Shown: piece after piece, positions 19,733 through 28,798 of the stretch
Position numbering within the stretch: the first letter of the stretch is position 1
Layout of the letters: the number at the start of each line of letters is the position of its first letter
Assembly (NCBI RefSeq): GCF_013032455.1
Contig: NZ_WQCF01000008.1
Coordinates: forward strand, 179,707-243,706
Reading direction: 5' to 3'
Source of the DNA: Ruegeria atlantica
GTDB lineage: Bacteria; Pseudomonadota; Alphaproteobacteria; Rhodobacterales; Rhodobacteraceae
Length of the DNA: 64,000 nt
The notes under the pieces: generated by a model
What the model saw: only the letters and a program-made list of their open reading frames with translations
Database searches by the model: none
Told to the model about the DNA's origin: nothing
Program-made: the position numbers and the translations under genes

Positions 19733-20301
19733 CATGCGGTCTGAACGATTGGAGCGGACAGGCGCTTCAGGCGGTCATCCACGAAATGGGTCTCGGTCGG
19801 TTTCAGCTGTTGGTGCCGGGGGTAACGTGGCTCGGCCCGGTCGTTCAGGATCGGCGCATCCCATCCGTCGGTTGTGGCAAAAAAGCGATCCGCACCGCCC
19901 TCTCCGAAGGCGCGCAGATAGCCCTGCACAACCACGTCGATATAGCTGAGTAGCAGGGGATGGCGGTTGGTCGGGTCGTTCTGGCGGTCGCGCGGCACAG
20001 CATAGACGGCAATTTCGACATCATGGGTCAGGGGATGTGTGACCGACTGCGTGGTAGGAACCCGGTCATAGGCCCATTCCCGTTCATCCAGCGCCGCCCA
20101 GTCGTTTTTGGGAACGTGGGCGATCATCCCTTCGATCTCGCAATCCGGGTCCGGCACCGCGGTCAGAAAAGCCACCGGGCGTAGGTCGGTATGTCGCCAG
20201 GCGCGGCGCCAACCTTTCAGCCGGGCAGGATGAGGATCAGGAAAATCGTGGGTCGCGAGGTTCACGAGGCTGCCATAGCCAAAGAAATAGGGGTCAGCCA
20301 T
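19732..20301 (-). CDS. Gamma-glutamylcyclotransferase-fold protein
   Basis: Small cytosolic enzyme-like protein of 189 aa. It begins ADPYFFGYGSLVN, the signature loop of the GGCT/AIG2-like family, and has a central Glu (DEREWAYDRVP) in the position of the catalytic acid. Members act on gamma-glutamyl dipeptides or glutathione, or are uncharacterised. I prefer the ATG at 20301; an in-frame TTG lies 9 bases upstream. Confidence 0.78.
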   Translation of the reverse strand: MADPYFFGYGSLVNLATHDFPDPHPARLKGWRRAWRHTDLRPVAFLTAVPDPDCEIEGMIAHVPKNDWAALDEREWAYDRVPTTQSVTHPLTHDVEIAVYAVPRDRQNDPTNRHPLLLSYIDVVVQGYLRAFGEGGADRFFATTDGWDAPILNDRAEPRYPRHQQLKPTETHFVDDRLKRLSAPIVQTA

Positions 20302-20395
20302 GGGGTCCAAATCCTTTGAGAGCGATTGATGTATGTCAAACCGCTTTTTTGCCGGACATGCAATAAGGTCGCGTGTTCAAGTTAGGGAGGTCACT

Positions 20396-20842
20396 ATGCG
20401 GATTACCAAACGGACAAACATAGCGGTGCGCCTGTTGATGTACTGCGCCGCCCATCAGGATCGGTTGGTGACAAAAGCCGAGATTGCGGATGTATGCAAT
20501 ATTTCGGAAAACCATCTGGCGCAGGTGATCAACCAGTTGAGCCAGTTGAACTATCTGAGCACTCAGCGGGGCCGTAACGGCGGCATGACTTTGGCACGCA
20601 CGGCGGATCAGATCCGTATCGGATCGGTATTCCGCCATGTCGAGGGCAACCTGCCAATTGCTGAATGTTTTGCTGATGCTGACAACACTTGCCCCCTGAC
20701 GGATGCTTGCCGGTTGCGGCTGGCCCTTCAGGACGCGGCTGAGGTGTTCTATGCCTCGCTGGACGAGATTACGCTAGACGCGCTGGTTTGCGACAATGAT
20801 CGGCTTTTGCAAATCCTGCAACCCGTGGCCTGCGTCCGCTAG
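20396..20842 (+). CDS. Rrf2 family Fe-S transcriptional regulator (NsrR-like)
   Basis: Winged-helix DNA-binding repressor of 148 aa. The N-terminal helix-turn-helix starts MRITKRTNIAVRLLMYCA; cysteines C91, C99 and C105 (spacing C-X7-C-X5-C) can bind an iron-sulfur cluster. NsrR proteins use such a cluster to sense nitric oxide. The ATG at 20396, after GGGAGG, matches family N-termini; the frame extends 21 codons further upstream. The stop overlaps the convergent permease gene by four bases. No target operon for NO defence is visible nearby, so the exact signal is not proven. Confidence 0.85.
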   Translation: MRITKRTNIAVRLLMYCAAHQDRLVTKAEIADVCNISENHLAQVINQLSQLNYLSTQRGRNGGMTLARTADQIRIGSVFRHVEGNLPIAECFADADNTCPLTDACRLRLALQDAAEVFYASLDEITLDALVCDNDRLLQILQPVACVR

Positions 20843-23367
20843 TCGGCGGCGCGCAGGATGAGGGCCGGACGGGCGGCCAGTGCACGCAGGGCAAAAACAA
20901 GGCCCGCGCCCAGCGTCACAAGGATTCCGGCCAGAATGATGCCCAGGGCCGAGGTCCAGATGACCGTGAACCCGATATCGAATATGTAAGTGGCTACGGC
21001 CCAACCTCCTAACATGCCAGCCAGCAAGGCAACGCTACTTGCTGCCGCGCCCAAAAAGACCGAGCGCAGCGCGAAGCTGAGCAATATCCGTTGGCGGTCC
21101 GCACCCAAGGTCTTGAGGATCGCGGTTTCATAGCGGCGTGAGGCTTCCCCTGCTGCGGCTGCCCCTATCAAAACCAGAAATCCGGTCAGCAGGGACACGC
21201 CTGCGCCATAGGACGTTGCTGCTGCCAGCCCGGCCAGCAGACCGGAGACTCGGTCGATTGCATCGCGCACTCGGATTGCGGTGATGTTGGGAAACTGGCC
21301 TGCAAGATCGCGCAAAATGGCGGCCTCGGCCTGTTCCTCGGCATAGACCGTGGCGATAAAGCTATGTGGGGCTCCGGCCAGAGCAGAAGGGTTCATCGAC
21401 ATGACAAAGCCCATACCAGCGGTCGAAAAGTCGACTTCGCGCAGTGACGTGATCTCGGCAGTGATATCGCGGCCCAGGATATTCACTGTCAGATGGTCGC
21501 CTAAGGTAAGTCCCATTTCCTCTGCCTCTTCTGCGGCAAAGCTGACTTGTGGTGTGCCCGCGTAATCTTTGGCCCACCATTCCCCCGCGGTGATACGAGC
21601 GTTCTTTGGGGGGATGATGGAATAGGTGACACCTCGATCGCCGTCCAGCACCCAGTGGTCACCGGCCACTTCGCGCGCGGGCTGGCCGTTGATCTGGGTG
21701 ATGATCCCGCGCAGCATCGGTGCGCTTTCGACGCGGGTGACGGCAGGGTCGGAGTCCAGCCGGTCGGTGAACCCGGCCATTTGATCTTTTTGGATATCGA
21801 CAAAGAAATAGGATGGGGCCACGTCCGGCAAATTCCCCGAGATCGCATTACGCAAGGTACCGTCGATCTGGCCGACGGCGGCCAGGACGGACAGGCCCAG
21901 CCCTAATGACAGCACCACCGAAGCCGCTCCTTCACGAGGGTCAGAGATGGCCGATAACGCCCATCGCAAGGTCGGGCGGCCACGAGCCATAGTGGTGCCG
22001 ACACGGGCCAGTTTTCGGATTGCCAGCGCGGATAGGGATAAAAGGAACAGTGCGCCCACCAACCCGCCGCTGGTCCACAGCGTCAGGCGGCTTGAACCGC
22101 TGAACCAAGCCGCCGATGCAATCAACAATACCAGCCCGATAGCTGTCGCCACGATGAACACCGGACGGGGCAGGGCGCGTGTCGAAGATAGCGCGTCGCG
22201 GAAAAGGGTCGCTGCACGGACTTCCTCGGTCTGGGCTAGGGGCCAGAGCGTGAACAGAAAGGCTGTGAGCAGGCCATACAGCATGGCCTCGGCCAGTGGG
22301 CGAAGGTACAGCGTGAAAACCGCCGGAACGGGTATGCGAGCCTCGATCACTGGGGCGAGTAAAAGGGGCAACACTCCGCCCAGTGCAAGGCCCAGAATGA
22401 TGCCGATGCCGGACAGAACGCCAATCTGGATCATATATGTCTGAAAGATCGTCGCGCGATCCGCGCCCAACGTGCGCAGAGTGGCGATTGTTTCGGTTTT
22501 CTGCGCCAGATAAGCGCGAACAGCAGCCGATACGCCAATGCCGCCAACGGCCAGCCCTGACAGCCCGACCAGAACCAGAAAGGCGCTGAGGCGAGCGACG
22601 AATTCGGCAATACTCGGCGCACCGTTACGGGCATCAGTCCAGCGCATTCCTGTGCCGTCGAAACTCTGCCGGGCTAAGGCCGACAGGGTAGAGAGGTCGG
22701 TTTCGGGCGGTAGATTCAGCCGGTACTTGGTTGCAAACAACGTGCCCGCCGCCAGCAGGCCCGAAGCCCGCAGGTCTTCGGTGCGGACCAGGGTACGCGG
22801 CCCCAGCCCAAACCCATCAGCGGCCCCGTCCGGTTCGTGGACGAGGGCTGCGGTCAGGATAAATTCCTGGGTGCCGAGGGCGAACCGATCTCCGACAGAC
22901 AGGCCCAGCCGGTCAATCAATACAGGGTCCATGACCGCACCGGGCAGGCCTTGTTTGCCACCCAGAGCCGTCGACAGGGGTTGGTCCGGCTCCAAAACGG
23001 GGGTGCCCAGCAACGGGTAGGCCGCGTCAACAGACTTTACCTGCGTTAGCGCGCGTTGCGTTTCCTCCCCCTGCCGAACAACGGCCATAGATCGGAAATC
23101 GACCACTTCGGATACGTCTGTCGCGGCTTGTTCCATCCATTGTCTTTCGCCCTCACTGGCAAAGCGATAGGTGAATTCCATCTGCGCATCGCCGCCTAAC
23201 ATCGTCGCGCCTTCCCGCGCCAGCCCGGCCTCAATCGCGGATCGTACAGACCCGACGGCTGCAATGGCGGCAACACCTAACGCCAGACAGGCGATGAACA
23301 CGCGAAATCCACGCACCCCGCCGCGCAGTTCTCGACGCGCCAGACGAGCGGCCAGCCGCAAGCTCAT
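20839..23367 (-). CDS. ABC transporter permease, FtsX/YbbP-like
   Basis: Large membrane permease of 842 aa. It has an N-terminal membrane segment after the basic start MSLRLAARLARREL, two large periplasmic regions (MacB-PCD-like) and two FtsX bundles, giving roughly ten membrane helices. The set YbbA-YbbP-TesA occurs together in many proteobacteria, where it is thought to handle lipid or lipoprotein substrates at the envelope. The start ATG at 23367 overlaps the stop of the ATPase gene by four bases. Confidence 0.88.
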   Translation of the reverse strand: MSLRLAARLARRELRGGVRGFRVFIACLALGVAAIAAVGSVRSAIEAGLAREGATMLGGDAQMEFTYRFASEGERQWMEQAATDVSEVVDFRSMAVVRQGEETQRALTQVKSVDAAYPLLGTPVLEPDQPLSTALGGKQGLPGAVMDPVLIDRLGLSVGDRFALGTQEFILTAALVHEPDGAADGFGLGPRTLVRTEDLRASGLLAAGTLFATKYRLNLPPETDLSTLSALARQSFDGTGMRWTDARNGAPSIAEFVARLSAFLVLVGLSGLAVGGIGVSAAVRAYLAQKTETIATLRTLGADRATIFQTYMIQIGVLSGIGIILGLALGGVLPLLLAPVIEARIPVPAVFTLYLRPLAEAMLYGLLTAFLFTLWPLAQTEEVRAATLFRDALSSTRALPRPVFIVATAIGLVLLIASAAWFSGSSRLTLWTSGGLVGALFLLSLSALAIRKLARVGTTMARGRPTLRWALSAISDPREGAASVVLSLGLGLSVLAAVGQIDGTLRNAISGNLPDVAPSYFFVDIQKDQMAGFTDRLDSDPAVTRVESAPMLRGIITQINGQPAREVAGDHWVLDGDRGVTYSIIPPKNARITAGEWWAKDYAGTPQVSFAAEEAEEMGLTLGDHLTVNILGRDITAEITSLREVDFSTAGMGFVMSMNPSALAGAPHSFIATVYAEEQAEAAILRDLAGQFPNITAIRVRDAIDRVSGLLAGLAAATSYGAGVSLLTGFLVLIGAAAAGEASRRYETAILKTLGADRQRILLSFALRSVFLGAAASSVALLAGMLGGWAVATYIFDIGFTVIWTSALGIILAGILVTLGAGLVFALRALAARPALILRAAD

Positions 23368-24059
23368 TCCGCGGCCTCTTGTTGAACGTCTTCGGCGATG
23401 GTTCCGTCCCTCAGGCGCACCACCCGATCGCATTTTCGGGCCAAGCTGTGGCTATGGGTCACCAGAACCAGCGTTGCACCGTGCCTGTCGCGCAGGCCGA
23501 ACAGCAGGTCGACAATGGCCGCGCCATTTGTTTCGTCCAGATTGCCGGTAGGTTCGTCCGCCAACAAGATCTGTGGTCGCGGAGCAGAAGCCCGCGCCAG
23601 CGCTACCCGCTGTTGCTCGCCGCCCGACAACTGTGCCGGATAGTGATCGCGACGATGCGAGAGACCGACCGCATGCAGTTCCGCCTCGGCCCGGTCAAAC
23701 GCATCGCGGTGCCCGGCCAATTCCAGCGGTGTCGCCACGTTCTCCAGTGCGGTCATGGTCGGGATCAGGTGAAAATTTTGGAACACTACCCCCATTGTAT
23801 CGCGCCGGAAGCGGGCCAATGCATCTTCGCCCATGTCGGTCAGATCGTGGCCAAGGGCGGTGATCTTGCCAGCCGTTGCCTGCTCCAGACCGCCCATAAG
23901 CATCAACAGTGAGGATTTGCCAGATCCGGAAGGTCCAATCAGCCCCAACGTTTCCCCCCGCGCGACGGACAGAGTGATATCACGCAAGATATTCACCCGT
24001 CCGGCATTGCCATCCAGCGACAAAGCGGCATTTTGGAGCGCAAGGACAGGTGTCGTCAT
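23364..24059 (-). CDS. ABC transporter ATP-binding protein, YbbA/LolD-like
   Basis: Cytoplasmic ATPase of 231 aa that powers the FtsX-like permease downstream. The Walker A motif is GPSGSGKSS, the signature is LSGGEQQRVALARA and the Walker B is LLADEPTGNLD, typical of the LolD/MacB group. The ATG at 24059 follows a GGAAAG ribosome site; a TTG 12 bases earlier is less likely. It is divergent from the tesA-like gene with only 47 bases between starts. Confidence 0.92.
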   Translation of the reverse strand: MTTPVLALQNAALSLDGNAGRVNILRDITLSVARGETLGLIGPSGSGKSSLLMLMGGLEQATAGKITALGHDLTDMGEDALARFRRDTMGVVFQNFHLIPTMTALENVATPLELAGHRDAFDRAEAELHAVGLSHRRDHYPAQLSGGEQQRVALARASAPRPQILLADEPTGNLDETNGAAIVDLLFGLRDRHGATLVLVTHSHSLARKCDRVVRLRDGTIAEDVQQEAAE

Positions 24060-24106
24060 AGGTCTTTCCAAGTGGGATCAGTCTATTCGGATATGGAGCA
24101 GTTCGG

Positions 24107-24745
24107 ATGTTGCGCAAGGTTTTGATGCCGGTGGTGTTTGTCTGCTGCGGCTTTGCGGCCACAGCTGAGCAGGTGGTGATTGCCGCATTGGGGGATTCTC
24201 TGACCCAAGGTTACGGGCTGCCCGAGCAGGATGGTTTCGTACCTCAGCTGGATCGGTGGCTGCAGGCACAAGGTGCTGAGGTGCGCCTGATCAATGCGGG
24301 TGTGTCCGGTGATACCACGGCAGGTGGCGCTGCGCGGGTGGATTGGACGCTGACGCCGGATGTGGACGCGATGATCGTGGCGCTGGGCGGAAACGACTTG
24401 TTGCGGGGGATCGACCCGGCTGTGTCGCGCACCAATCTTGAGGCGATTGTTCAGGCGGCAGAGGCCTCGGGTGTCGACGTGCTGTTGGTCGGGATGCAGG
24501 TGCCGGGGAATTACGGGGCCGAATATAAAGTAGCCTTCGACGCGATCTACCCTGATTTGGCTGCGGCGTATGGCACGGCATATGCCCCAAGTTTCTTCAC
24601 CGGTCTGACCGCCGAAGGCGACCCGGATGCCGCCCGCCGATATATGCAACCGGACGGCATTCATCCGAATGCCGAGGGCGTAACTTTGATCGTTGAAAGC
24701 CTCGGCCCGTATGTACTGGAGTTGGTTAACGCCACCCAGAAGTGA
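24107..24745 (+). CDS. tesA: SGNH-fold arylesterase / lysophospholipase L1 (TesA-like)
   Basis: Periplasmic serine hydrolase of 212 aa acting on acyl thioesters, lysophospholipids or aryl esters. A signal peptide covers about residues 1-20. Catalytic blocks are GDSLTQGYGL (block I, nucleophile Ser), the oxyanion Gly of block II, GGND (block III) and DGIHPN (block V, Asp-His). The divergent arrangement with the YbbA/YbbP-like exporter is conserved in many genomes and supports an envelope-lipid role. Confidence 0.9.
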   Translation: MLRKVLMPVVFVCCGFAATAEQVVIAALGDSLTQGYGLPEQDGFVPQLDRWLQAQGAEVRLINAGVSGDTTAGGAARVDWTLTPDVDAMIVALGGNDLLRGIDPAVSRTNLEAIVQAAEASGVDVLLVGMQVPGNYGAEYKVAFDAIYPDLAAAYGTAYAPSFFTGLTAEGDPDAARRYMQPDGIHPNAEGVTLIVESLGPYVLELVNATQK

Positions 24746-25306
24746 TTAGACGACGGTGACGACGGTACCGATTGGCACACGCTCATACAGGTCGATCACA
24801 TGCTCGTTCAGCATGCGGATGCACCCGTTTGAAACCGCGTGACCAATGGTCTGCGGCTGCGTGGTGCCGTGAATGCGGAAATAGGTATCGACGCCGTTCT
24901 GAAACAAGTAAAGCGCCCGCGCACCCAGCGGATTGTCGCCGCCGCCGGGTTGGACATAGTCATTGTCCTTGAACCGGGCGTAAGTGATGGGCTCGCGCTC
25001 GATCATCTCGTCGGTCGGGCGCCAGGTCGGCCACTCTTTTTTGACGTCGATGGTGGCGGTGCCGGTGAACTCCAGCCCAGCTTTGCCGACCCCGACACCA
25101 TAGCGGATCGCCTTACGTGGCTCGGTCACGTAGTACAGGTAGAAGGACCGAGGCGCGACCAGCAGTTGACCGGGTCGGAACTGTTTCTTGATCCGAACGA
25201 ATTGCGGCGTGGGATCGTATTCAACAGCTTTTTTCTTAGCCATTGCAACACCAGGCGCTAGGCCAGCGGCGGCAGTTGCTGTCAGGAATGTACGGCGCGT
25301 GAACAT
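24746..25306 (-). CDS. L,D-transpeptidase (YkuD/ErfK family), Tat or Sec exported
   Basis: Periplasmic enzyme of 186 aa that forms 3-3 crosslinks in peptidoglycan or attaches proteins to it. The catalytic motif HxxxSxGCxR is HAVSNGCIRM near residue 162. The N-terminus MFTRRTFLTATAAAGLAPG has a twin-arginine signal. I chose the ATG at 25306 because it starts this signal; the frame runs six codons further. It ends directly against the tesA-like stop (convergent). Confidence 0.92.
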   Translation of the reverse strand: MFTRRTFLTATAAAGLAPGVAMAKKKAVEYDPTPQFVRIKKQFRPGQLLVAPRSFYLYYVTEPRKAIRYGVGVGKAGLEFTGTATIDVKKEWPTWRPTDEMIEREPITYARFKDNDYVQPGGGDNPLGARALYLFQNGVDTYFRIHGTTQPQTIGHAVSNGCIRMLNEHVIDLYERVPIGTVVTVV

Positions 25307-25462
25307 GGCAGCTCTCTTCAACAAAACAGTAAAAACTTAACTCTAATGTCGGAATGATAGCCGATTTGGTCAATCGCCGGGCAGAAATAACGAAAGTTTG
25401 ATGTCATCGCCGGGCCACACTAGCGGGCCGGATATGGGCGCGGTTCTGAGGCGCGGGAAAGG

Positions 25463-25489
25463 AAAGGGCCAAGGAATGCTTGGCCCTTT
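25463..25489 (-). terminator. Rho-independent terminator of the cold-shock gene
   Basis: Perfect 11-bp stem AAAGGGCCAAG / CTTGGCCCTTT with a 5-base loop. On the minus strand it is followed by a pyrimidine-rich CCTTTCCC tract. It lies 7 bases after the stop of the cold-shock gene. Confidence 0.75.
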
Positions 25490-25496
25490 CAAAAGC

Positions 25497-25703
25497 TTAG
25501 GCCAGCTCGATATTGTCGGCGCTTTCGCGGCCGTCACGACCCGAGCGCAGCTCGTACGTGACTTTCTGGTTGTCGGCCAGACCGGTCAGGCCCGAACGCT
25601 CGACAGCCGAGATATGAACGAAGATGTCTTTGCCGCCATCTTCGGGTGCGATAAAGCCGTAGCCTTTGGTGGTGTTGAACCATTTTACGGTGCCTGCGGG
25701 CAT
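25497..25703 (-). CDS. Cold-shock domain protein (CspA family)
   Basis: Single-stranded nucleic acid chaperone of 68 aa. It has RNP1-like KGYGFIAPEDGG and RNP2-like DIFVHIS motifs. The true start is the ATG at 25703 with AGGAG upstream; a longer open frame begins at 25889 but its first 62 codons are not protein-like. The stretch from 25704 to about 25890 is likely promoter plus a leader that, as in other csp genes, may fold in a temperature-dependent way; I see no specific motif there. Confidence 0.95.
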   Translation of the reverse strand: MPAGTVKWFNTTKGYGFIAPEDGGKDIFVHISAVERSGLTGLADNQKVTYELRSGRDGRESADNIELA

Positions 25704-25961
25704 ATCCGTTGTCTCCTGTTTAGTGCTGCCCACGTAGATGCGGCAGCCCGGCGTCGTTGTCTGGATCGATAGACTGAGCGCCGTAGAAGGAGACAGTAGG
25801 TCGAAATAGAAAAACGTTAGCGCTGTAGATATGGCATTGGGGTAGAGGTGTGGCAAGGGTGGATTGTTAGGATTATTGTATGCTTTCACAGTTCAAAAGA
25901 GCTTTTTGGACGCAATTCCGCCGAAAAATAACCAATCAACTGCGTGGCCGTTTTGGGAACC

Positions 25962-25982
25962 GTAGGATGAGTGAATTCATCC
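25962..25982. repeat. REP-like palindrome, copy 1 (3' side of the PIN gene)
   Basis: A 21-base imperfect palindrome with arms GGATGA / TCATCC, 21 bases after the stop of the PIN-domain gene. It matches 18 of 21 bases of the first hairpin of the element at 42691-42760, in the same orientation relative to a nuclease gene. A second small hairpin, ACACAT / ATGTGT, follows at 25988-26002. Confidence 0.6.
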
Positions 25983-26003
25983 TTCTAACACATGGTATGT
26001 GTG

Positions 26004-26987
26004 CTAAAATGGAAAATAGAAGAACTCTTCTTTCTCCCCAATCAAGTTAGCAGCTTCAGCAAGGACTTCTTCGGGTAAGTCGTATGCATCTGTCTCAAAC
26101 CGGCTATAGAAGGCCCTGATATCAGCATCTGTTCCAATTCTTCCAATTTGAGGATTGTCACACAGTATCTCTATCATTCGATGAATCTGACTTCTGGTGA
26201 AGTACTCAAATGGTTCTAGCTGAGCGACAATGCTATGTGTTGATGCAAAGTTGGGTGAACTTCTAAGCTCTTCAATTAGTTCAATTTTTTGCGTCTCTTT
26301 CGAGAGCTCAATCTTCGGGTATCTCTTCTTGAAATAACCGCTGAGGGATTTGAAGAGGGTCACTCGTGAATACGCTGGTTTTCGATCTGACCACTCCTCA
26401 GAAAGAAACGACTTCAAGGCTCCAACTTCCAATTCAGATTCGAAGTCGCCGTCTCTTGAAACAATATCTATGCTTTTAAGTTTTTCTTCTTGGAGGAGTG
26501 TCTCCCAGTGAATGCTATCTCCGATTGCGCCTTGTTTTCCCGGTGGATTTCCGAGATCTTGGCGCAAGCGTGCGGCCTTTACGATATTTTCAGTGATTTC
26601 GAGGTCTTTGCATTTGTCAAACATGCCGGCGATGAGAACATCTGCGTCAAGGTTTCCTTTAGCGATCTTTTTGCCAACAGCTTCAACCAGTTTGGAGTGC
26701 GCATCGTTAGCTTTTTTGAGTGCTTGTTGAAGAACCGCTAATTCAGGCAGTTTCTTAGTGTAGTTAGGTGCTTTGACTTGGTGTTTCGTTGCCTTGAGTT
26801 CTGAGAATGAGTCAGATAGAACACGTTCCCTCATTCTTTGCGTTTCATTTTTGAGATGCGAGTTAGAGTATAAGATGACTTCGTCATCTTCTATCAACGC
26901 CACTAATTTCTCGATCTCGGTAAGGTCATCAGCACCGTACCGATAGAAGTCTAGCAGGATGTTTGCGTCTAAAAAGAGGTTTGACAC
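26004..26987 (-). CDS. PIN-like domain protein (DUF4935-type predicted ribonuclease)
   Basis: A 327-aa protein with a PIN-fold nuclease domain: LDAN at the start (D7, N9), an acidic E48, D157 in GDSIHWE and D179/D181 in SRDGDF form the expected metal-binding acid set. The C-terminal third is not recognised. Base composition is clearly more AT-rich than the flanking genes, suggesting transfer. It begins with GTG at 26987, six bases after the ettA stop, so it depends on ettA transcription. Proteins of this type are often found in defence or toxin settings, but no partner or antitoxin gene is adjacent. Function inferred from fold only. Confidence 0.75.
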   Translation of the reverse strand: MSNLFLDANILLDFYRYGADDLTEIEKLVALIEDDEVILYSNSHLKNETQRMRERVLSDSFSELKATKHQVKAPNYTKKLPELAVLQQALKKANDAHSKLVEAVGKKIAKGNLDADVLIAGMFDKCKDLEITENIVKAARLRQDLGNPPGKQGAIGDSIHWETLLQEEKLKSIDIVSRDGDFESELEVGALKSFLSEEWSDRKPAYSRVTLFKSLSGYFKKRYPKIELSKETQKIELIEELRSSPNFASTHSIVAQLEPFEYFTRSQIHRMIEILCDNPQIGRIGTDADIRAFYSRFETDAYDLPEEVLAEAANLIGEKEEFFYFPF

Positions 26988-26993
26988 AACAAT

Positions 26994-28661
26994 TTACCGC
27001 GCAAACTTCTTATGCTTCAACCGCTTGGGCTCCAGCGCGTCTGGTCCCAAACGGCGCTTTTTGTCCTCTTCGTAATCCTCGAAGTTGCCCTCGAACCATT
27101 CCACATGGGCATCGCCTTCGAACGCCAGAATATGCGTGCAGATCCGGTCAAGGAAAAAGCGGTCGTGAGAAATGACCACGGCGCAGCCAGCGAAATCGAC
27201 CAGCGCGTCTTCCAGCGCGCGCAAGGTTTCGACGTCGAGGTCGTTGGTCGGTTCGTCGAGCAGCAGGACGTTGCCACCCTCTTTCAACAGGCGTGCCATG
27301 TGGACGCGGTTGCGCTCACCACCCGATAGCAGTGAGACCTTTTTCTGCTGGTCGCCGCCCTTGAAGTTGAAGGACGAGCAATAGGCGCGGGAATTGACCT
27401 GCGCATCGCCCAGTTGGATGATCTCGGCGCCGCCAGTGATCGCCTCCCAGACGGTGTCGTTGTCTTTCAGGTCATCGCGGGACTGGTCGACATAAGACAG
27501 CTCGACCGTGTCGCCCAGCGTGATGGTGCCGCTGTCAGGCTGTTCCTGCCCTGTCAGCATCTTGAACAGCGTCGATTTACCGGCGCCGTTGGGGCCGATG
27601 ACACCGACAATGCCGCCGGGGGGCAGGGCGAAATCCAGCCCTTCGATCAGTTGCTTGTCGCCCATGTGTTTCGACAGGCCCTCGACCTCGATCACCTTGC
27701 CGCCAAGGCGTTGGCCGTTGGGGATGACGATCTGGGCGCGGGTCAACTTTTCGCGCTCAGACTGTTCAGCCAGCTCGTTATAGGCGTTGATACGGGCCTT
27801 GGATTTGGCCTGACGGGCCTTCTGGCCCTGACGCATCCATTCCAACTCGCGCTGCAGGGTCTTCTGCTTGGACTTGTCCTCGCGCGCTTCCTGCTCAAGC
27901 CGTTTGGCTTTTTGCTCCAGCCATGCGGAATAGTTGCCCTCGTACGGAATGCCACGGCCGCGGTCGAGTTCGAGGATCCAGCCGGTGATGTCATCCAGGA
28001 AATAGCGGTCGTGGGTGACGATCAGGATGGTGCCCTTGTAGTCGATCAGGTGCTGTTGCAGCCAGGCGATGGTCTCGGCGTCCAGGTGGTTGGTCGGTTC
28101 GTCGAGCAGCAGCATGTCGGGCGCTTCCAGCAGCAGTTTGCAGAGCGCCACGCGGCGTTTCTCACCCCCCGAGAGGTTGGCGATGTTGGCATCGTCCGGC
28201 GGGCAACGCAGCGCTTCCATCGAGACGTCAATCTGGCTGTCGAGGTCCCACAGGTTTTCGGCGTCAATCGCGTCCTGCAGGGTGGTCATTTCCTCCATCA
28301 GCTCGTCCGAGTAGTTCTCGGCGATCTCCATAGCGATCTCGTTGAACCGGTCGACCTTGGCCTTTTTCGCGGCCACGCCCAGCATGACGTTTTCACGGAC
28401 GGTGAGCGATTCATCCAACTGCGGTTCCTGCGGCAGATAGCCGACCTTGGCGCCCTCGGCGGCCCATGCCTCACCGGTGAAATCGGTATCGAGGCCAGCC
28501 ATGATCTTCATCAACGTCGATTTACCCGCGCCGTTGACGCCGACAACACCGATTTTCACGCCTGGCAGAAAGCTCAGGTGGATGTTTTCAAAGCACTTCT
28601 TGCCACCGGGATAGGTCTTTGAGACACCCTGCATGTGGTAGACATATTGATAGGCGGCCAT
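26994..28661 (-). CDS. ettA: Energy-dependent translational throttle protein EttA (ABC-F)
   Basis: Ribosome-bound ABC-F ATPase that controls entry into elongation according to ATP level; 555 aa, exactly the usual length. There are two ATPase domains (GVNGAGKST with LLLDEPTNHLD, and GPNGAGKST with LLLDEPTNDLD) and an Arm/P-site-tip linker rich in Lys and Arg in between. The start is the ATG at 28661 (MAAYQYVYHM); the frame runs 49 codons upstream without protein-like sequence. It ends with codons CGG-TAA, followed at once by the PIN gene. Confidence 0.96.
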   Translation of the reverse strand: MAAYQYVYHMQGVSKTYPGGKKCFENIHLSFLPGVKIGVVGVNGAGKSTLMKIMAGLDTDFTGEAWAAEGAKVGYLPQEPQLDESLTVRENVMLGVAAKKAKVDRFNEIAMEIAENYSDELMEEMTTLQDAIDAENLWDLDSQIDVSMEALRCPPDDANIANLSGGEKRRVALCKLLLEAPDMLLLDEPTNHLDAETIAWLQQHLIDYKGTILIVTHDRYFLDDITGWILELDRGRGIPYEGNYSAWLEQKAKRLEQEAREDKSKQKTLQRELEWMRQGQKARQAKSKARINAYNELAEQSEREKLTRAQIVIPNGQRLGGKVIEVEGLSKHMGDKQLIEGLDFALPPGGIVGVIGPNGAGKSTLFKMLTGQEQPDSGTITLGDTVELSYVDQSRDDLKDNDTVWEAITGGAEIIQLGDAQVNSRAYCSSFNFKGGDQQKKVSLLSGGERNRVHMARLLKEGGNVLLLDEPTNDLDVETLRALEDALVDFAGCAVVISHDRFFLDRICTHILAFEGDAHVEWFEGNFEDYEEDKKRRLGPDALEPKRLKHKKFAR

Positions 28662-28798
28662 GTCGCGTCCTCTGGGTCGGGAAATTGGGTTGAAACGCTG
28701 GATATCCGAGGCGAGCGGGCGGGGCAAGCTGGTGGTTTTGTGATTTTTACAGGCGGCCCGCACGGGGTAAATTGTATGTGTCGGATAAGGGGGACGGT

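Noticed and set aside
26004..26987. Toxin of a toxin-antitoxin pair
   Set aside because: A PIN fold suggests it, but the protein is much longer than VapC and no small antitoxin gene lies on either side.
27414..28622. Long open frame (402 codons) on the plus strand
   Set aside because: It is the complement of ettA, which has full ABC-F motifs; the plus-strand translation has no domain and low-complexity composition.
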